Assembly: GCA_041665165.1 (NCBI GenBank)
Contig: JBAYJJ010000004.1
Coordinates: 1 to 47,603 of the forward strand
Direction of reading: 5' to 3'
DNA: 47,603 nt
From: MWCR01 sp041665165
GTDB lineage: Bacteria; Patescibacteriota; Patescibacteriia; 2-12-FULL-60-25
Below the pieces are notes generated by a model. It ran no database searches. It saw nothing but the letters and a program-made list of their open reading frames with translations, and was not told the origin of the DNA. This document shows positions 37,243-44,289 of the stretch, piece after piece; the stretch's first letter is position 1; every line of letters begins with the position of its first letter. A program made the translations under genes and the position numbers.

Positions 37243-37249
37243 GGCTCTT
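37223..37249 (-). terminator. Terminator of fba, overlapping the next promoter
   Basis: Minus strand AGAGCC-TTGACAAGA-GGCTCT then TTTTTG. The loop contains the -35 hexamer of the downstream promoter. Confidence 0.8.
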
Positions 37250-37280
37250 ACCCAACTATTTTGCTCAAATAAGCCAAAAA

Positions 37281-37316
37281 CAATTCGTATATTCGTTCGT
37301 ATTCGTAATTCGTACT
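37281..37316. repeat. ATTCGTA word repeat at the fba 3' end
   Basis: AATTCGTATATTCGTTCGTA and TTCGTAATTCGTACTA repeat one word; its last bases form the fba stop codon. Similar arrays occur in other Patescibacteria genomes as far as I recall. Confidence 0.55.
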
Positions 37317-38232
37317 AGGCTTTTCCTTCGCTTTTGAACAGCAAAATTTTGCGCTCAGCAATCTCGCTCATCAAGTCCATGGCTGGTTCGAGCAGTTTGC
37401 GTGGGTCAATTACATCGCGCATCTGGTCCATGGCCTGGCGCACACCAGCCGAGAATCCAAGGCGCAAATCAGTATCAATATTGATTTTTGAAATGCCGAA
37501 CTTAATAGCCTGCTTGATGTCCTCATCCAAAACTCCGCGCACTTTCCCGAGTTTTGCGCCATGATATTCTGCGAGCTTTACCACATCCTCGGCCACGCCA
37601 GATGCACCGTGCAACACCAAAGGTTGTTTGACTAGCTTGGCTATTTTCTTGAGCCTCTCAATATCCAGGTGGCACTCGTCTTTGAATTTATATGCGCCAT
37701 GCGCTGTGCCGATGGCAATGGCCAAAGCATCGCATCCGGATTTTTTGGCAAACTCTGCGGCCTGTTCCGGATTGGTGAGATGTGCATCTTTTTCGGCCAC
37801 GCTCACAAAATCCTCAATGCCTTTGATGGCGCCGATCTCAGCCTCAACGCTTACTTTTTTTGCATGCGCCCATTTAACGACCTGCTGGGTGATCTTCAGA
37901 TTTTCTGCGTAGGGCAAACTTGAACCATCAAACATCACGCTAGTGTATCCGCTTTTGATGGCCAAACGAATCATGTCCAGATTTTTTCCGTGGTCCAAAT
38001 GCAATGCAATCGGGATTGGAGACTTGGCCGCGACTTTGACCAAGGCAATCAAATAGTCCATGCCAGCGTATTCAATCGCACCCTCAGTCGTCTGGATGAT
38101 GACAGGGGAGCGGAGCTTGGTAGCAGCCTCCATCACAGCCTTGAGCACCTCCAGGTTGTTTATATTAAAAGCCGGCACAGCATAATGCCCAGTTCGCGCG
38201 GGCTTAAGCAACTTGGCGTTTGTAACAAGCAT
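37315..38232 (-). CDS. fba: Class II fructose-bisphosphate aldolase
   Basis: The 305-residue enzyme splits fructose-1,6-bisphosphate to dihydroxyacetone phosphate and glyceraldehyde-3-phosphate with a divalent metal. Motifs are in order: YAVPAFNINNLEVLKA, ALHLDHGKNLDMI with the catalytic Asp and metal His, GYTSVMFDGSSLPYAENL, VEAEIGAI, AIAIGTAHGAYK (metal His), PLVLHGASG (metal His) and KINIDTDLRLGF. Length is normal. TGCTAAGCT lies ten bases before the ATG, so the leader is short. Most Patescibacteria keep this part of glycolysis. Terminator about 65 bases after the stop. Confidence 0.95.
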   Translation of the reverse strand: MLVTNAKLLKPARTGHYAVPAFNINNLEVLKAVMEAATKLRSPVIIQTTEGAIEYAGMDYLIALVKVAAKSPIPIALHLDHGKNLDMIRLAIKSGYTSVMFDGSSLPYAENLKITQQVVKWAHAKKVSVEAEIGAIKGIEDFVSVAEKDAHLTNPEQAAEFAKKSGCDALAIAIGTAHGAYKFKDECHLDIERLKKIAKLVKQPLVLHGASGVAEDVVKLAEYHGAKLGKVRGVLDEDIKQAIKFGISKINIDTDLRLGFSAGVRQAMDQMRDVIDPRKLLEPAMDLMSEIAERKILLFKSEGKA

Positions 38233-38270
38233 AATGCTACCAAGCTTAGCACGCGTTTGCCCGGCTGAGC

Positions 38271-38306
38271 AAAATTAACAAGAGCCCGGGCGAGTGCGCG
38301 GGCTCC
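38271..38306 (-). terminator. Terminator of the frameshifted gene
   Basis: Minus strand GAGCCCGCGC-ACTC-GCCCGGGCTC followed by TTGTTAATTTT. Confidence 0.75.
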
Positions 38307-38329
38307 TGAGGAGGCGGGGTGGGCGAGTG

Positions 38330-38712
38330 TTACAGATAGATTGACCACTCGATGGGCGTCACGGTTGGCCGAAGCCTTCCGGGATACAGCGTGTCGTATT
38401 CACGAACGAGTTGCATGTATCTGATGGACGACGTGAGCGTGCCCGAGAGTTGCATCATGGTGCGCGCCGAGTTAAGGGCCGCGACCAATTTGATGTAAGC
38501 TGGATCTTCACCCAATGCATGTATCGAGGCGCGCAACAGTAGAGGTTGCAGCGCGGCTTGGAGCAGTGTTTCGCTCCAGTCTCGATACAGCTGAGATTGT
38601 AACGTGCGAGTGCGGCGGGGCTGGACGGTTTATCCGTGCAAGCCTGCAAACGTATCCTTTTTGGCGGATCCTCGTATTCTTCCCAAATCTCGGCTAGTTG
38701 TGACCTGTTCAT
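38330..38712 (-). pseudogene. Unrecognised gene with a -1 frameshift
   Basis: A good Shine-Dalgarno site (AGGAGA) and ATG at 38712 open a frame MNRSQLAEIWEEYEDPPKRI... that loses protein-like character after about 33 codons. The -1 frame continues as TRTLQSQLYRDWSETLLQAAL and runs to TAA at 38330 before a terminator. Joining them at a CCCC run (about 38618-38621) by one extra base gives about 127 residues without interruption. It is therefore a broken gene, a sequencing or assembly error in the C tract, or programmed frameshifting. No family is recognised. Confidence 0.65.
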
Positions 38713-38884
38713 TGGGCTCTCCTGTGGGCTGAATGTCCACGGATAGAATCAGCATTTTCACAATAGCATAAAAAACCCTGTTTGTTATGTTAATGCAAAT
38801 AAGCGCTTTTTCGTCTAAAAAGGTTGGTCTCTGGGCTGGACAAGACCATCAATTTATGGTAAGCAGAGGCCAGGAGGTATTTAG

Positions 38885-39298
38885 ATGGCAATAGTTAAGT
38901 GCTGCTTGGTTTGCGGCCTGCGTGAAGAAGGGGATGTTTCCGAAGGGGTCACCCACGGCATCCTGCACGATGAATGTGAAGCGCTCCAAAATGAAGCGGT
39001 CGACAAAGAGCTGGGCAGTCCGAGCAAGCTCTTCATCAAGCGTAACTTTCCCCAGATCCTTGACTTCAACGGCCGGAGAGAGCCTCAACAGATCGCGGCC
39101 ATCTGGGGCGCGTGCATGGCCAACCCCGATTACATGTTGTTTGTTCATTTGAGTCTGGTTCGGTTCTTTACCAGGGAGGCGAGGCAATCGTTTCTCAACA
39201 GGCTGGCTGCTCTGACTGGCGAGTTGTTGCATTTTCCAAGACAACAGGAGTTTTTTGAACTGGTCGATAAGGCTCGCAACGCTACTCAGGCGCGATAA
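38885..39298 (+). CDS. Unrecognised protein with N-terminal Cys/His cluster (137 residues)
   Basis: No family is recognised. Cys and His in VKCCLVCGL and THGILHDEC (about residues 5-11 and 23-32) could bind one zinc ion. The rest is helical and charged, with LSLVRFFTREARQSFLNRL and a basic end. No signal peptide. AGGAGG lies eight bases before the ATG. The TAA stop codon is inside the loop of its terminator. One of the single-gene cassettes; its promoter is not clear. Confidence 0.75.
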   Translation: MAIVKCCLVCGLREEGDVSEGVTHGILHDECEALQNEAVDKELGSPSKLFIKRNFPQILDFNGRREPQQIAAIWGACMANPDYMLFVHLSLVRFFTREARQSFLNRLAALTGELLHFPRQQEFFELVDKARNATQAR

Positions 39299-39316
39299 TT
39301 GTTTCGCGCTTTTTTG
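39290..39316 (+). terminator. Terminator with the stop codon in its loop
   Basis: GCGCGA-TAATTGTT-TCGCGC then TTTTTTG. Confidence 0.85.
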
Positions 39317-39327
39317 TTTACAAAAAA

Positions 39328-39356
39328 GTAGAGACGCCCTCGGAGGACGTCTCTAC
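39328..39356. repeat. GTAGAGACG hairpin repeat, copy 4
   Basis: GTAGAGACG-CCCTCGGAGGA-CGTCTCTAC, perfect outer arms. On the minus strand it lies after the 39377 gene. Confidence 0.75.
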
Positions 39357-39376
39357 CTTACTGTCTGCTGATATTT

Positions 39377-40165
39377 TTATTTGACGTTGATCGTGCCCAA
39401 GACCGCGGAGTTGATGCCATCATGCAATTGGTACGAGCCAGCCGTGCTGAACTTGTGGCTGTAGGACTCGTTGTATTTCAGGACAGGCGATTCAAAGTTC
39501 GCGCCCACGATGCTGTGCGAGCCGCTATCCTGGTTGGTCCAGGTAACAGTCGCTCCGACCTTGACGGTCATGCTTGCAGGTACAAAGCCGATCGTGGTAT
39601 TGCCGATGCTGACTGCGGCAATGGTGTCGTCAAAACCCTTGTCCTGGGAAATGGTCGTGGTTTGGGTCAATGTATTGGCCGGCACGAATTCCGAGGATTG
39701 GGTTATCGGGTTTCCGATCTTGTAGTTGACGAAGAAAGCATCCGGCAAGTCATCAATCTGGTTTTTCCAGTTTATGTTATAGAGAGTCTGGGCGATTTCC
39801 TCAGAACTCACCAGGCGCAACATGCCGCCGCGATCAACCGCATAAGTGCGAGGATCGGTCGTGATCTTAATCATCTTCTTGCCCGGGCGATAGGTCACGT
39901 TTCCGCCGATTGGGATGGTGGAGAGCACTGAATCTGGGATTTCAAGCACATCCTTGAAGTCCGAGAACCATGAGAAATAAGTTTTCTCATTCGGGAAGAC
40001 GAACCGCTTGCCGTTTTCCGCATAATAATAAACTGCAGCCCTGGAGCCCTTAATGAGCGAACCTGGGTTAAAGGCAGATGTGGTAGCGGCGTGGCTTGCC
40101 ATTGGCATGAAGGCAGTCGCTACAATCACAGCTGACGCAAAGACGTTGGTGAGCTTTTTCATCAT
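39377..40165 (-). CDS. Secreted protein: shared surface domain plus cupredoxin-like domain
   Basis: The 262-residue product has a signal peptide (cleaved about SHAA). Residues about 33-155 are the shared domain (SLIKGSRAAVYYYAENGKRFVFP, GGNVTYRPGKKMIKITTDPRTYAV, DDLPDAFFVNYKIG). The last ~90 form a cupredoxin fold: VKVGATVTWTNQDSGSHSI and HKFSTAGSYQLHDGI. The two His of a type 1 copper site are there, but the Cys is missing, so copper binding is uncertain. It is the first of three tandem paralogues. TAATCT or TAATAC lies before ATGATG; leaderless start likely. It should be exported to the surface. Confidence 0.8.
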   Translation of the reverse strand: MMKKLTNVFASAVIVATAFMPMASHAATTSAFNPGSLIKGSRAAVYYYAENGKRFVFPNEKTYFSWFSDFKDVLEIPDSVLSTIPIGGNVTYRPGKKMIKITTDPRTYAVDRGGMLRLVSSEEIAQTLYNINWKNQIDDLPDAFFVNYKIGNPITQSSEFVPANTLTQTTTISQDKGFDDTIAAVSIGNTTIGFVPASMTVKVGATVTWTNQDSGSHSIVGANFESPVLKYNESYSHKFSTAGSYQLHDGINSAVLGTINVK

Positions 40166-40224
40166 AGTCGTATTAAGATTAAATTCTTAGTTAGTATTAT
40201 CGTTAATTTTCGCCAAAGCGTCAA

Positions 40225-41631
40225 CTAATTTGCAGTGACCTGCAAAAAGGTCTGGCTGATCGCATCCAAAACATCAGAAGCCTTTGCGTAAAAAGTATGC
40301 GTACCAGCAGAGAGCGGACCTGTCACATAAGTACAGGCAGCGGCGCCATCGCAGTGCTTGAGCACGGCTTTGTTCTGGTCCAGGACCTCCAGGTATTTGA
40401 TGCCGTTTTCGTCTGAAGCATTGACTGTCATGTCAACGGTTTCGCCTGCGTACAACGTCGATTTGCCGCTAATGAAAGTAATGGCGGGCGTGTCATTAGC
40501 TACGATTGTGATTTGGTAATCCGGTGAACGGTAGGTCCTGCCCAATGTGTCTTGGACAACGCCATAGAGCTTGTAGATCGTGCCAAGGCTTCCGGTATAA
40601 GTCTGTGTCCATTGGCAAAGCCTGATGCCAGTTTCGCAGACTTTGATGTCTTGGTCATTCACATAGATGTCCATTCTTTTCACGGCAATCGTATTGTCGG
40701 TCTGCAAAGTCGCGCCAGTGGTTTGTCCGGATTTTATCGAAGCGCTGTCCAGGATCATGGTGACCTGGCCGGTTTGCGAAGCATTGCTGACGCTCACGTT
40801 GAGCACAGAAGTTTTTTCAAGATTATCCTTTATGCTGGTAGAAATTGCGCGCGCTTCATACACGGTTTTGTCCGTGACAACAGGAACCTGGGCCTGACCA
40901 GTGCATGACTGGGTGTTGGAACACGTTTGGATAAGCGTATTGTCAAACAATAGTTTGATCAATTTGGTTCCGACTGGATCCACGGCCGTAGCAGTCAAGG
41001 TCAGGATGTCGCCCGGGCTGGCCGTAAGTTTAGACACAGTGAAACTCAGGGTCGATGTCGCACTCGCGGTTGACGTCGGAGTGGTTGTGCAATTCGCAGT
41101 GCAAGGAATCGGCAAGGCTTTTTTATCAACATCAATGCTGGTGGCCAGCGCTGTGACCGTGGAGGGCGTAAAATCAGTTGCTAAATTGATTTCCGAGCCA
41201 AGGTTGTAATTCACGAAAAAAGGATCCGGCAGATCATCAACCATTTTGTTCCAGTCTGCGCCATAGAGCGTGGCTGCAACCGGCTCGCTGTTGATGTGCC
41301 TGAGAATGCCATTGGTTGAGACCGCATACACGCGCGGATCAGTCGTGACTTTCACTAGCCGTACGCCAGGCCTGTAAGTTACGTTTCCGCCAAGGGAGAT
41401 TGTGGCGAGGTCAGCATCGCTGATGGTTTTGACGCTGGAAAAATCCGCATACCAGGTCTTGTACGTCTTCTCAGTCGGGAATACGAAGCGCTTGCCGTTA
41501 GTGCTGTAATAATAGACAGCCGGGCCAGAGGCTTTTATCAAGTCTCCAGCGCTAAAAGTCGCTGCTTTGGCCTCATTGGCCGCGAAAATTGTGCCCGCAA
41601 TAAATAGGGCAAGAACAAAAAGTTTATTCAT
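40225..41631 (-). CDS. Secreted protein: shared surface domain plus three Ig-like repeats
   Basis: The 468-residue product has a signal peptide (LALFIAGTIFAANEAKA), the shared domain (about 27-150: DLIKASGPAVYYYSTNGKRF, GGNVTYRPGVRLVKVTTDP, DDLPDPFFVNYNLG) and three Ig-like repeats of about 90 residues. Each Ig-like repeat carries a close Cys pair in the same place (CSNTQSC, CETGIRLC, CDGAAAC), probably a disulfide. Such proteins usually stand on the cell surface as adhesins or S-layer parts. The ATG at 41631 is used; TGCTATACT ends 11 bases before it. Confidence 0.82.
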   Translation of the reverse strand: MNKLFVLALFIAGTIFAANEAKAATFSAGDLIKASGPAVYYYSTNGKRFVFPTEKTYKTWYADFSSVKTISDADLATISLGGNVTYRPGVRLVKVTTDPRVYAVSTNGILRHINSEPVAATLYGADWNKMVDDLPDPFFVNYNLGSEINLATDFTPSTVTALATSIDVDKKALPIPCTANCTTTPTSTASATSTLSFTVSKLTASPGDILTLTATAVDPVGTKLIKLLFDNTLIQTCSNTQSCTGQAQVPVVTDKTVYEARAISTSIKDNLEKTSVLNVSVSNASQTGQVTMILDSASIKSGQTTGATLQTDNTIAVKRMDIYVNDQDIKVCETGIRLCQWTQTYTGSLGTIYKLYGVVQDTLGRTYRSPDYQITIVANDTPAITFISGKSTLYAGETVDMTVNASDENGIKYLEVLDQNKAVLKHCDGAAACTYVTGPLSAGTHTFYAKASDVLDAISQTFLQVTAN

Positions 41632-41642
41632 AGGACAAAGGT

Positions 41643-41651
41643 AGTATAGCA
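41643..41651 (-). promoter_or_regulatory. Extended -10 of the 40225 gene
   Basis: Minus strand TGCTATACT (41651-41643), 11 bases before the ATG. Confidence 0.78.
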
Positions 41652-41705
41652 AACATGCGCTTTACTAAAAACACCCCAGTTTCCCAGGGCGTTTTTGGTT
41701 CTGCG

Positions 41706-41736
41706 GTTGAGACGCGCCAGCGGCAACGTCTCTACC
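41706..41736. repeat. GTAGAGACG hairpin repeat, copy 5
   Basis: GGTTGAGACG-CGCCAGCGGCA-ACGTCTCTACC; one arm diverges from the family in one base. Confidence 0.65.
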
Positions 41737-41803
41737 CCTACTTCCTACTCGCTACTTCCTACTTCCTACTTCCTACTTCCTACTCGCTACTTCCTACTTC
41801 CTA
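41737..41803. repeat. CTACTTCCTACTTC word repeat
   Basis: Tandem CTACTTC(C) words with CTACTCG variants. Its last bases are the stop codon of the 41801-42331 gene, as with the ATTCGTA repeat and fba. Confidence 0.7.
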
Positions 41804-42331
41804 GTATGCCGGGAATCCTTTGTCTACCCAGATGGCATAGGCATTGGATGTCTCGGTTGCAGGCGTGAAATCCTGCGCGTTTTCTATCGGGGTACCGTAT
41901 TTGTAATTTACGAAAAACGGATCCGGTAAGTCATCAACTTTTTTGGCCCAGTCTGCGCCATAATAATTTTTGGCCAAGTCCTCGGTCTTTACCCAGCGCA
42001 ATGTGCCGCCGGCTGCGATGGCATAGACCTTAGGGTCAGTCGTGATCTTTAGGAGTTTTACGCCAGGCCTATAAGTCACATTTCCGCCCAGTGGGATCGT
42101 GCCCAAGGTCACGTCATCAATCTTCACTACCTTTGAATAATCTTCCCCATACCAAGACTTGTAAGTCTTCTCAGTCGGGAACACATAACGCTTTCCGTTT
42201 GATGCATAATAATACACCGTGGAAAGCGAACCCTTGATCAGCGAGTTGGTCGCTGGCATGGTGGCAGCCTGGGCTGGGATTGTCCCGACCAGCATGCCCA
42301 ACAGCGCAGCGAACGCTATAAGTGAACGCAT
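41801..42331 (-). CDS. Secreted protein made of the shared surface domain alone
   Basis: The 176-residue product is a signal peptide (LIAFAALLGMLVGTIPAQA) plus one copy of the shared domain: SLIKGSLSTVYYYASNGKRY, VFPTEKTYKSWYGEDYSKV, GGNVTYRPGVKLLKITTDPKV, LRWVKTEDLAK and DDLPDPFFVNYKYG. This minimal protein defines the domain's limits (about 115 residues). Its function is unknown; the conserved aromatic and Gly/Pro positions suggest a beta fold. It lies upstream of its two longer paralogues. No Shine-Dalgarno site; TTAATT lies about ten bases before the ATG. Confidence 0.8.
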   Translation of the reverse strand: MRSLIAFAALLGMLVGTIPAQAATMPATNSLIKGSLSTVYYYASNGKRYVFPTEKTYKSWYGEDYSKVVKIDDVTLGTIPLGGNVTYRPGVKLLKITTDPKVYAIAAGGTLRWVKTEDLAKNYYGADWAKKVDDLPDPFFVNYKYGTPIENAQDFTPATETSNAYAIWVDKGFPAY

Positions 42332-42429
42332 AACATTTGAAATTAATAATTAACAACGAACCTAATCCATCATAAACTGGAGGGGCATCCTTTGCAAGGA
42401 AAACCTTTTTGTCATCTCGACCCTCTTTT

Positions 42430-42537
42430 GTCATTGCGAGGAATGAGTTCGACGAATGACGCGGCAATCTCTTACTAATTAACCAAAGTACTTCAGTATC
42501 CCAGTATGAGATTGCTTCACTGCTCGTTCGCAATGAC
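42430..42537. repeat. REP-like repeat, GTCATTGCGAG/CGCAATGAC ends
   Basis: Second copy of the type at 10417-10509, with GGCAATCTC/GAGATTGC inner arms. A GTCATCTCGA fragment stands before it (42411). Confidence 0.7.
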
Positions 42538-42556
42538 AGGAAGGGGATCGAGGTAC

Positions 42557-43003
42557 TTATCCCAACTGTTTTATTCGGCGCAAGTGACGAGCTGAAGAAG
42601 ATTTTTTTGTTTTCAAAAACGCGTTGATGATTTTCAGAGCTTTTTCAGTTGTCAGATCCCAACCAGATAAGCAAAGCACATTAATATCATTATGTTCTCT
42701 TGCTCGCTTGATCTCTTTTTCATTTTCACCAACAGCTGCACGAATGCCTTTATGCCTATTTGCCGCAATGCACACTCCAACTCCGCTGCCACAAATCAAA
42801 ACGCCTCGTACCACGTACCTCGTACCACGTTGTACGTTGTACGTTGTACGCTGTACGAGTTTGTTCGCTACCAGTGGATAATCATCATCGGCCTTGAATT
42901 TCGGCGTAAGGTCATCAAAAGCAACTTTTTGTTTTGCTAAAAGAACTCTGATCTTTTCTTTGAGTTTAAAACCAGCATGGTCTGCGGCAAGGAATAGTGT
43001 CAT
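42557..43003 (-). CDS. rpiB: Ribose-5-phosphate isomerase B
   Basis: The 148-residue enzyme interconverts ribose-5-phosphate and ribulose-5-phosphate. Motifs are FLAADHAGFKLKE at the start, DDDYPLVANKLV, LICGSGVGVCIAANRHKGIRAA with the catalytic Cys, and REHNDINVLCLSG. The ATG at 43003 begins the family sequence; 58 upstream codons of the frame are not used. A word repeat at 42805-42859 replaces the usual short loop by about 15 residues (QRTTYNVQRGTRYVV) just before the active-site strand. TAAAAT (43012-43017) ends eight bases before the ATG: leaderless. Confidence 0.92.
   Translation of the reverse strand: MTLFLAADHAGFKLKEKIRVLLAKQKVAFDDLTPKFKADDDYPLVANKLVQRTTYNVQRGTRYVVRGVLICGSGVGVCIAANRHKGIRAAVGENEKEIKRAREHNDINVLCLSGWDLTTEKALKIINAFLKTKKSSSARHLRRIKQLG
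42805..42859. repeat. CGTACCACGTTGTACG word repeat inside rpiB
   Basis: CTCGTACCACGTACCTCGTA, then CCACGTTGTACGTTGTACG and GTTGTACGCTGTACGAG: words of 9 bases in tandem, without stop codons in the rpiB frame. Closely related to the ileS copy at 45236-45265. Confidence 0.75.
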
Positions 43004-43043
43004 ATGAATGTATTTTAGCGTGTCAGCCCAAGTTAGGCGAGAA

Positions 43044-43073
43044 TTGACTCTTAGAGTCTGAGTATGCCAATAT
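43044..43073 (+). promoter_or_regulatory. Possible promoter of the 43113 gene
   Basis: TTGACT (43044-43049), 18-base spacer, CAATAT (43068-43073). Confidence 0.5.
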
Positions 43074-43112
43074 CCAGCCAGCACTTCACAATTAGCCCAG
43101 AGGAGGATAGCC

Positions 43113-44162
43113 ATGGACAATTTCGCAAAAGCCTCAGAAGCAACTCGGCAGATGCTTATAGAGCTGACGAACGTCATCAGGAGCGACTATTCTGCTGCCT
43201 CCAACAAGGTCTATGGATTTCTTGATGCACTAGCTAAGGCTGGCTTTGGGAGCAGAGATTTCTACGACTGGAAATGGGGTTGGCTCCTGGCTGCGGCCGC
43301 CGGCGAACTCAATATCCCTCAGCTCGCGCTCAAAGGCGAGTTCCGCGGATGGAGAGTGGCCAACGGCCAAATCTACACGGCCAATGAAAAGTTGGGCGTG
43401 ATGACGCTGTGCAAAAACAACGAGCAAGTGTATCAAGGCCCTTTGTCCAAATGGTTTTTGGATGAAGAGGGGAATTGGTACATGGAGCAATCCAGGGAAC
43501 CAGAGGGTAAGGGCAGCTCGCTTTTCTGTGGCAACACACTTGTCCATCAGGGGGTGTGCGGCCAGCCACGAGCCTCGCAAGGTTGCTTGTATGTGCCAAT
43601 GAACGTGGACTATGATCGCTCAGAGCGAATGGATATGTCGCTCTACAAGTTTTCGCCGGATGGGAACAAGGAGCTGGTCTCCAAGTTCACCGGGGTTGAG
43701 AAATGGTTCGTTTCCAAGGGTCATGTTTTCACCATGACCACGGAGGCAGGCGTGGCCATCATCCATCGGGATGGTGAAAAGCTTCCGGAACTGAAGGACC
43801 TTCGTTTCCCGCTCAAAGTCCGCAACGGTTACGTCTTCCACCTGGAACCAAACTTCCCATCTGGTGCCTACGATTGCTATCAGGGCATATTGCACTTCAC
43901 GCCTGTTTGTTTCGACACAGTCGAAAAGGATATGGAGATCGTGGACTGGCACCCCTACTGGGATGGTGAGAGGCGTCCCACGATTTTCGCAGAACTCAAG
44001 AACAAGAAGACCGGGCTCATCGAGATCTGGAAATGGCCTGAGTATTATCGCCAGATTTGGACCTTGCCCATGGCCGACTACAGAGCGGATGGCAATGACC
44101 TCTACATTCGTATCTTCCAACTCAACGGCCAGAGCGTGATTTTGCGCCTCGCCGACCTTTGA
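43113..44162 (+). CDS. Unrecognised protein with propeller-like repeats (349 residues)
   Basis: No family is recognised. After a helical N-terminus (about 80 residues) come repeated beta motifs with Trp, Tyr and Gly turns (RGWRVANGQIYTANEKLG, NWYMEQSREPEGKGS, WFVSKGHVFTMTTEAG, HPYWDGERRPTIFAELKN, IWTLPMADYRADGNDLYIR), which may form a beta-propeller. No export signal, so cytosolic. GAGGAGG lies eight bases before the ATG, and the stop codon touches the terminator. It diverges from rpiB and shows the single-gene cassette layout. Confidence 0.75.
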   Translation: MDNFAKASEATRQMLIELTNVIRSDYSAASNKVYGFLDALAKAGFGSRDFYDWKWGWLLAAAAGELNIPQLALKGEFRGWRVANGQIYTANEKLGVMTLCKNNEQVYQGPLSKWFLDEEGNWYMEQSREPEGKGSSLFCGNTLVHQGVCGQPRASQGCLYVPMNVDYDRSERMDMSLYKFSPDGNKELVSKFTGVEKWFVSKGHVFTMTTEAGVAIIHRDGEKLPELKDLRFPLKVRNGYVFHLEPNFPSGAYDCYQGILHFTPVCFDTVEKDMEIVDWHPYWDGERRPTIFAELKNKKTGLIEIWKWPEYYRQIWTLPMADYRADGNDLYIRIFQLNGQSVILRLADL

Positions 44163-44183
44163 TGCCTTCTCGGCATCTTTTTT
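44160..44183 (+). terminator. Terminator of the 43113 gene
   Basis: GATGCC-TTCTC-GGCATC then TTTTTTAT, starting at the TGA stop codon. Confidence 0.85.
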
Positions 44184-44251
44184 ATATCTTACGTCCTGTA
44201 CGCGTCCTCTTCGCAAGGGGACAGCTCCGCAGGAGCAGGGGATCGACCCAA

Positions 44252-44280
44252 TTGACCTCTCGCGATTTTTCCGCCAATAT
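44252..44280 (+). promoter_or_regulatory. Promoter of ileS
   Basis: TTGACC (44252-44257), 17-base spacer, CAATAT (44275-44280). The ATG at 44290 begins nine bases on, where transcription should start. Confidence 0.65.
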
Positions 44281-44289
44281 ATGCGCTAT

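Noticed and set aside
41737..41803. Possible CRISPR or VNTR coding repeat
   Set aside because: Units are 7-8 bases without spacers and lie outside the ORF except for the stop codon.
43004..43177. Longer N-terminus for RpiB
   Set aside because: The 58 extra codons overlap the divergent gene and precede the TAAAAT box; the family sequence begins at 43003.
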